Assembly: GCF_000379945.1 (NCBI RefSeq)
Contig: NZ_KB904150.1
Span: 44,548-108,547 of the forward strand
DNA length: 64,000 nt
Direction of reading: 5' to 3'
Source: Porphyromonas macacae DSM 20710 = JCM 13914
Lineage (GTDB): Bacteria > Bacteroidota > Bacteroidia > Bacteroidales > Porphyromonadaceae
The notes under the pieces were generated by a model. That model was not told the DNA's origin and did no database searches. It saw only the letters and a list, made by a program, of their open reading frames with translations. This document shows, in pieces, positions 61,779 to 64,000 of this stretch. A program made the position numbers and the translations under genes. The first letter of the stretch is position 1. Every line of letters starts with the position of its first letter.

Positions 61779-63086
61779 ATGATGTACAGGAAGATTTTTC
61801 GATTGGCTTTGCCCAATATCATTTCCAATATAACCGTACCCTTGTTGACGTTGGTCGATTTGGGTTTGGCCGGACGTATGGGAGCCTCTTCCACCATTGG
61901 GGCTGTTTCCGTGGCCGTCGGAGTCGTTAACTTTGTTGTCTGGCTTTTTGCTTTCTTGCGTATGGGCAGTACCGGTTTTACGGCTCAGGCTTATGGCCGA
62001 TCGGATGTGAGGGACATCTGTTTACAATTGACACGAGGTCTGTTTTTCGCCGTTGCGGGCGGATTTCTTATTATCCTCCTGCGTCCTGTTCTGTATGATT
62101 TGTCCGGTTTGATTTCTGCCGGTAGACAGGAGATTAGCGATCAGGCTTTGGACTATTTGAGAGTGGCTTTTCTGGGTGCACCCGCCGCATTGTCTCTTTA
62201 TGTGTTAAACGGTTGGTTTATCGGTATGCAAAATACACGTGTGATAATGGCGGTGGCAATACTTCAAAACCTTATCAATATCGGTTTGAGTGTGGCTTTT
62301 GTTGTCCGGTTTCATTTTGGAGTCGGCGGTTTGGCCTTGGGAACTGTACTGGCGCAATACTCTGCTGTGTTTATGCTGCTGGTAGCCGGTGTACTTAAGT
62401 ACAGGCGTATTTTACGTTTTATCCGTTGGCAGGATATGTTTTCCACACATAGAATTAGACAGTATCTCCGCATTTCGGTGGATTTGATTATCCGGACGGG
62501 TTTGTTGAGTTGTGTGACTCTGTTTTTTACTTATGCCGGAACTAAAATTGGAACTGATGCTGTGGCGGCAAATGCTCTGCTGATGCAGTTATTTACTATA
62601 TTTTCCTATTTTCTGGACGGTTTTGCTTTTGCGGGAGAGGCGTTGACCGGACGGTTTATCGGAGAAAAGAAATACGATATGCTGAGACAGACCGTTAAAA
62701 ACATCTTCGTTATCGGTTGGATCATGAGTTTTATTACCACTGTATTGTATTTTCTTTTTCCGCAGGGCTTGCTTTATCTGCTCACGGACGAACAGGAAGT
62801 TATAGACTATGCCTTGCATTACGCACATTGGGCTGCTTTAATTCCGTTATGCGGTTTTGCGGCATTTCTATGGGATGGTATTTTTGTCGGTGCCACCCAT
62901 AGCCGTGCCATGCGGTTGACCATGATTGCCGGAGTGACAGCTTTTTTTGTCATTTATTGCTCTGCTTCTGTATTCGGGTTTTTAGCAGAAAGCGGATTGA
63001 CCATATTATGGATAGCTTTTTTAAGCTATCTGCTTATTCGCAGTTTGATGGGGTGGTATATGGGGCATAAAATAGTAAATAAATAA
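61779..63086 (+). CDS. MATE-family efflux transporter, DinF-like
   Basis: 435 residues and about twelve membrane spans in two similar halves. The start MMYRKIFRLALPNIISNITVPLLTLVDL corresponds to the conserved first helix of DinF-type MATE proteins, so a later start is unlikely. Second-half landmarks are VAANALLMQLFTIFSYFLDGFAFAGEALTG and an aspartate/glutamate cluster at the helix ends. MATE proteins export cationic drugs or metabolites in exchange for Na+ or H+; the substrate here cannot be told. The gene is divergent from topB, and the YhcH gene starts 4 bp downstream. Confidence 0.93.
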   Translation: MMYRKIFRLALPNIISNITVPLLTLVDLGLAGRMGASSTIGAVSVAVGVVNFVVWLFAFLRMGSTGFTAQAYGRSDVRDICLQLTRGLFFAVAGGFLIILLRPVLYDLSGLISAGRQEISDQALDYLRVAFLGAPAALSLYVLNGWFIGMQNTRVIMAVAILQNLINIGLSVAFVVRFHFGVGGLALGTVLAQYSAVFMLLVAGVLKYRRILRFIRWQDMFSTHRIRQYLRISVDLIIRTGLLSCVTLFFTYAGTKIGTDAVAANALLMQLFTIFSYFLDGFAFAGEALTGRFIGEKKYDMLRQTVKNIFVIGWIMSFITTVLYFLFPQGLLYLLTDEQEVIDYALHYAHWAALIPLCGFAAFLWDGIFVGATHSRAMRLTMIAGVTAFFVIYCSASVFGFLAESGLTILWIAFLSYLLIRSLMGWYMGHKIVNK

Positions 63087-63090
63087 TCTT

Positions 63091-63537
63091 ATGGTTTTAG
63101 CAAATTTATCGGAGTCGTATCGTTACGAATGCTTGCATCCGCTTTTTCATGAAGTATTCGAGTATGTAAAACAGCATGATTTGTTACTTATGCCTCCGGG
63201 GCGTATCGTTCTCCGGCCTGATATTTTGTTTATCAATAACGACAGGCCTTTGGGCGTACCCGAAGAAAAGCAGGTGTTGGAGGTTCACCGTAATTTTATA
63301 GATATTCATTTCCTGTTGGAAGGAAAGGAGAGAGTGGGGTGGAAATCCACCCCCGATTGCCGGGATAAAGTTGTGCCTTACGATGCAGCACGTGACTGTA
63401 TGTTTTATGGAGACGAACCTGATGGTTATTTCAATTATAAACCCGGCCAGTTTATCATTTTTTGGCCGGAAGATGCGCATGCGACCATTATCGGTGAGGG
63501 AACAATCAAGAAGAGCATTGCCAAGGTTCGACTTTAG
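63091..63537 (+). CDS. YhcH/YjgK/YiaL-family protein
   Basis: 148 residues, a cupin-like DUF386 protein. Features are VHRNFIDIHFLLEGKERVGW, with the His-rich metal site, and QFIIFWPEDAHATIIGEG near the C-terminus, which supplies another His. Members bind a divalent metal and are linked to sialic acid and other sugar catabolism or anomer conversion; some relatives are known as the beta subunit of evolved beta-galactosidase. The pairing with a MATE exporter (4 bp gap) does not fix the substrate. Confidence 0.88.
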   Translation: MVLANLSESYRYECLHPLFHEVFEYVKQHDLLLMPPGRIVLRPDILFINNDRPLGVPEEKQVLEVHRNFIDIHFLLEGKERVGWKSTPDCRDKVVPYDAARDCMFYGDEPDGYFNYKPGQFIIFWPEDAHATIIGEGTIKKSIAKVRL

Positions 63538-63748
63538 AGATTCCTGATTTGACATGAATTCGATGTAAGGAATATATTGAATTTATTGCCATTTTTCTTT
63601 TACACAGGCCGGTTTTTTCGTTCAGGTAGAGAGCTTGCAGAACTTTTAAGCGAAGCAGGACGAACGTAGTATATCATCTCATTGAAATAAGAACGCAAGT
63701 TATTGCAAAATATTGGTGTCCGATAAAAATTTTTGAAGTAATAAATTA

Positions 63749-63780
63749 AGGGCTGGCTCCTGTATCAGGAAGTCAGCCCT
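63749..63780. repeat. Inverted repeat before the IS4-type transposase
   Basis: AGGGCTG (63749-63755) pairs with CAGCCCT (63774-63780), with an inner TCCTG/CAGGA stem, and is followed by CTTTTCG. It may be the left end of the insertion element, or the terminator of the MATE-YhcH transcript, or both. The other element end lies outside the window. Confidence 0.5.
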
Positions 63781-63822
63781 CTTTTCGTTACTTTGTTGTC
63801 GCCAAACCAATGCAAGGTAACG

Positions 63823-64000
63823 ATGAGTAAAAGTAAGCATTTCTTCGGACAGCCCATCTATAGTCAGCTGCTCCACCTCTTAGACAAGTCTCAAGTCCTC
63901 CAACATAGCCGAACACACACAGGAGAAAGGTACATCAAGCGTTTCGATGCCTGGACCCATCTGGTTGTCATGCTTTACGCCGTAATAAGACGTTTCGACT
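63823..64000 (+). CDS. IS4-family transposase, N-terminal DUF4372 part (cut by edge)
   Basis: 59 codons are visible, starting MSKSKHFFGQPIYSQLLHLL and including the RYIKRFDAWTHLVVMLYAVI stretch. This is the N-terminal DUF4372 domain of IS4-family transposases common in Bacteroidetes. The catalytic DDE region is beyond the window. The reading frame is open to the edge, so the element may be intact. The stretch from 63538 to 63822 holds no other gene. Confidence 0.88.
   Translation, partial: MSKSKHFFGQPIYSQLLHLLDKSQVLQHSRTHTGERYIKRFDAWTHLVVMLYAVIRRFD

Noticed and set aside
1..64000. CRISPR arrays, rRNA genes, toxin-antitoxin pairs, restriction or other defence clusters
   Set aside because: No regularly spaced repeats, rRNA sequence or recognisable defence genes were found in the window.

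Overview
The window reads as chromosomal DNA of a member of the Bacteroidales. Evidence: promoters with the Bacteroidetes -33 TTTG / -7 TAnnTTTG pattern instead of sigma70 boxes (clear before the ferredoxin, rplM and tRNA-Pro genes); a hybrid sensor kinase with REC and AraC domains in one chain; GH92 mannosidases; DUF4254, DUF5063 and GT90 proteins; and a dipeptidyl peptidase III carrying an ARM/AlkD-like C-terminal domain, an arrangement described in Porphyromonas gingivalis. The last point suggests, but does not prove, a Porphyromonadaceae-related lineage. No rRNA, CRISPR array, prophage or plasmid backbone was seen.

Layout. 1-7.75 kb: a minus-strand operon thyA-folA-hisS-dxs-trkA-trkH (folate/dTMP, histidyl-tRNA, isoprenoid precursors, K+ uptake); the first codons of a further minus-strand gene, possibly V-type ATPase subunit E, lie at the left edge. 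7.9-11.4 kb: a 56-residue ferredoxin with its own promoter and terminator, then the ribosomal operon rplM-rpsI-rpsB-tsf behind a leader of about 200 nt. 11.4-14.5 kb (plus): a small ribbon-helix-helix-like protein overlapping a TadA-type deaminase, then a TPR protein and a palindromic repeat. 14.6-18 kb (minus): cobU-cobT-cobS-cobC, the nucleotide-loop end of cobalamin synthesis, and a glycine-rich protein of unknown role. 18-28.5 kb: a SerB-like HAD phosphatase, an AddB-like nuclease, a TPR protein, and mscS-like, uvrB and DPP III genes.

28.5-40.7 kb is mainly envelope biogenesis: a porin; a Gtr-like set (NodB-type deacetylase, GtrB-like GT2, polytopic GT87-like protein, GtrA); divergent GT4 and GT90 transferases; an operon DUF4254-heptosyltransferase-LpxL-like acyltransferase; and DUF5063-RNase D-like-RlmI. 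40.7-44.5 kb is a less ordered segment with DUF4180, a secreted esterase, a small membrane protein, a decayed insertion sequence with intact ends and a second copy of the palindromic repeat seen at 14.5 kb.

44.5-64 kb: a ROK regulator, a DEAD-box helicase, a TPR-sensing hybrid histidine kinase after 540 bp of non-coding DNA, tRNA-Pro(GGG), alaS-aroB, the tightly packed trio topB-GH92-GH92, a divergent MATE exporter with YhcH, and the left part of an IS4-type element cut by the window edge.

I found no unmistakable new defence or biosynthetic system. The best leads are the Gtr-like glycan set with its deacetylase, the shuffled palindromic repeat present twice, an operator-like palindrome upstream of the DUF5063 operon, three genes whose -7 boxes end 4-7 nt before the start codon, and the long leaders of rplM and the hybrid kinase.
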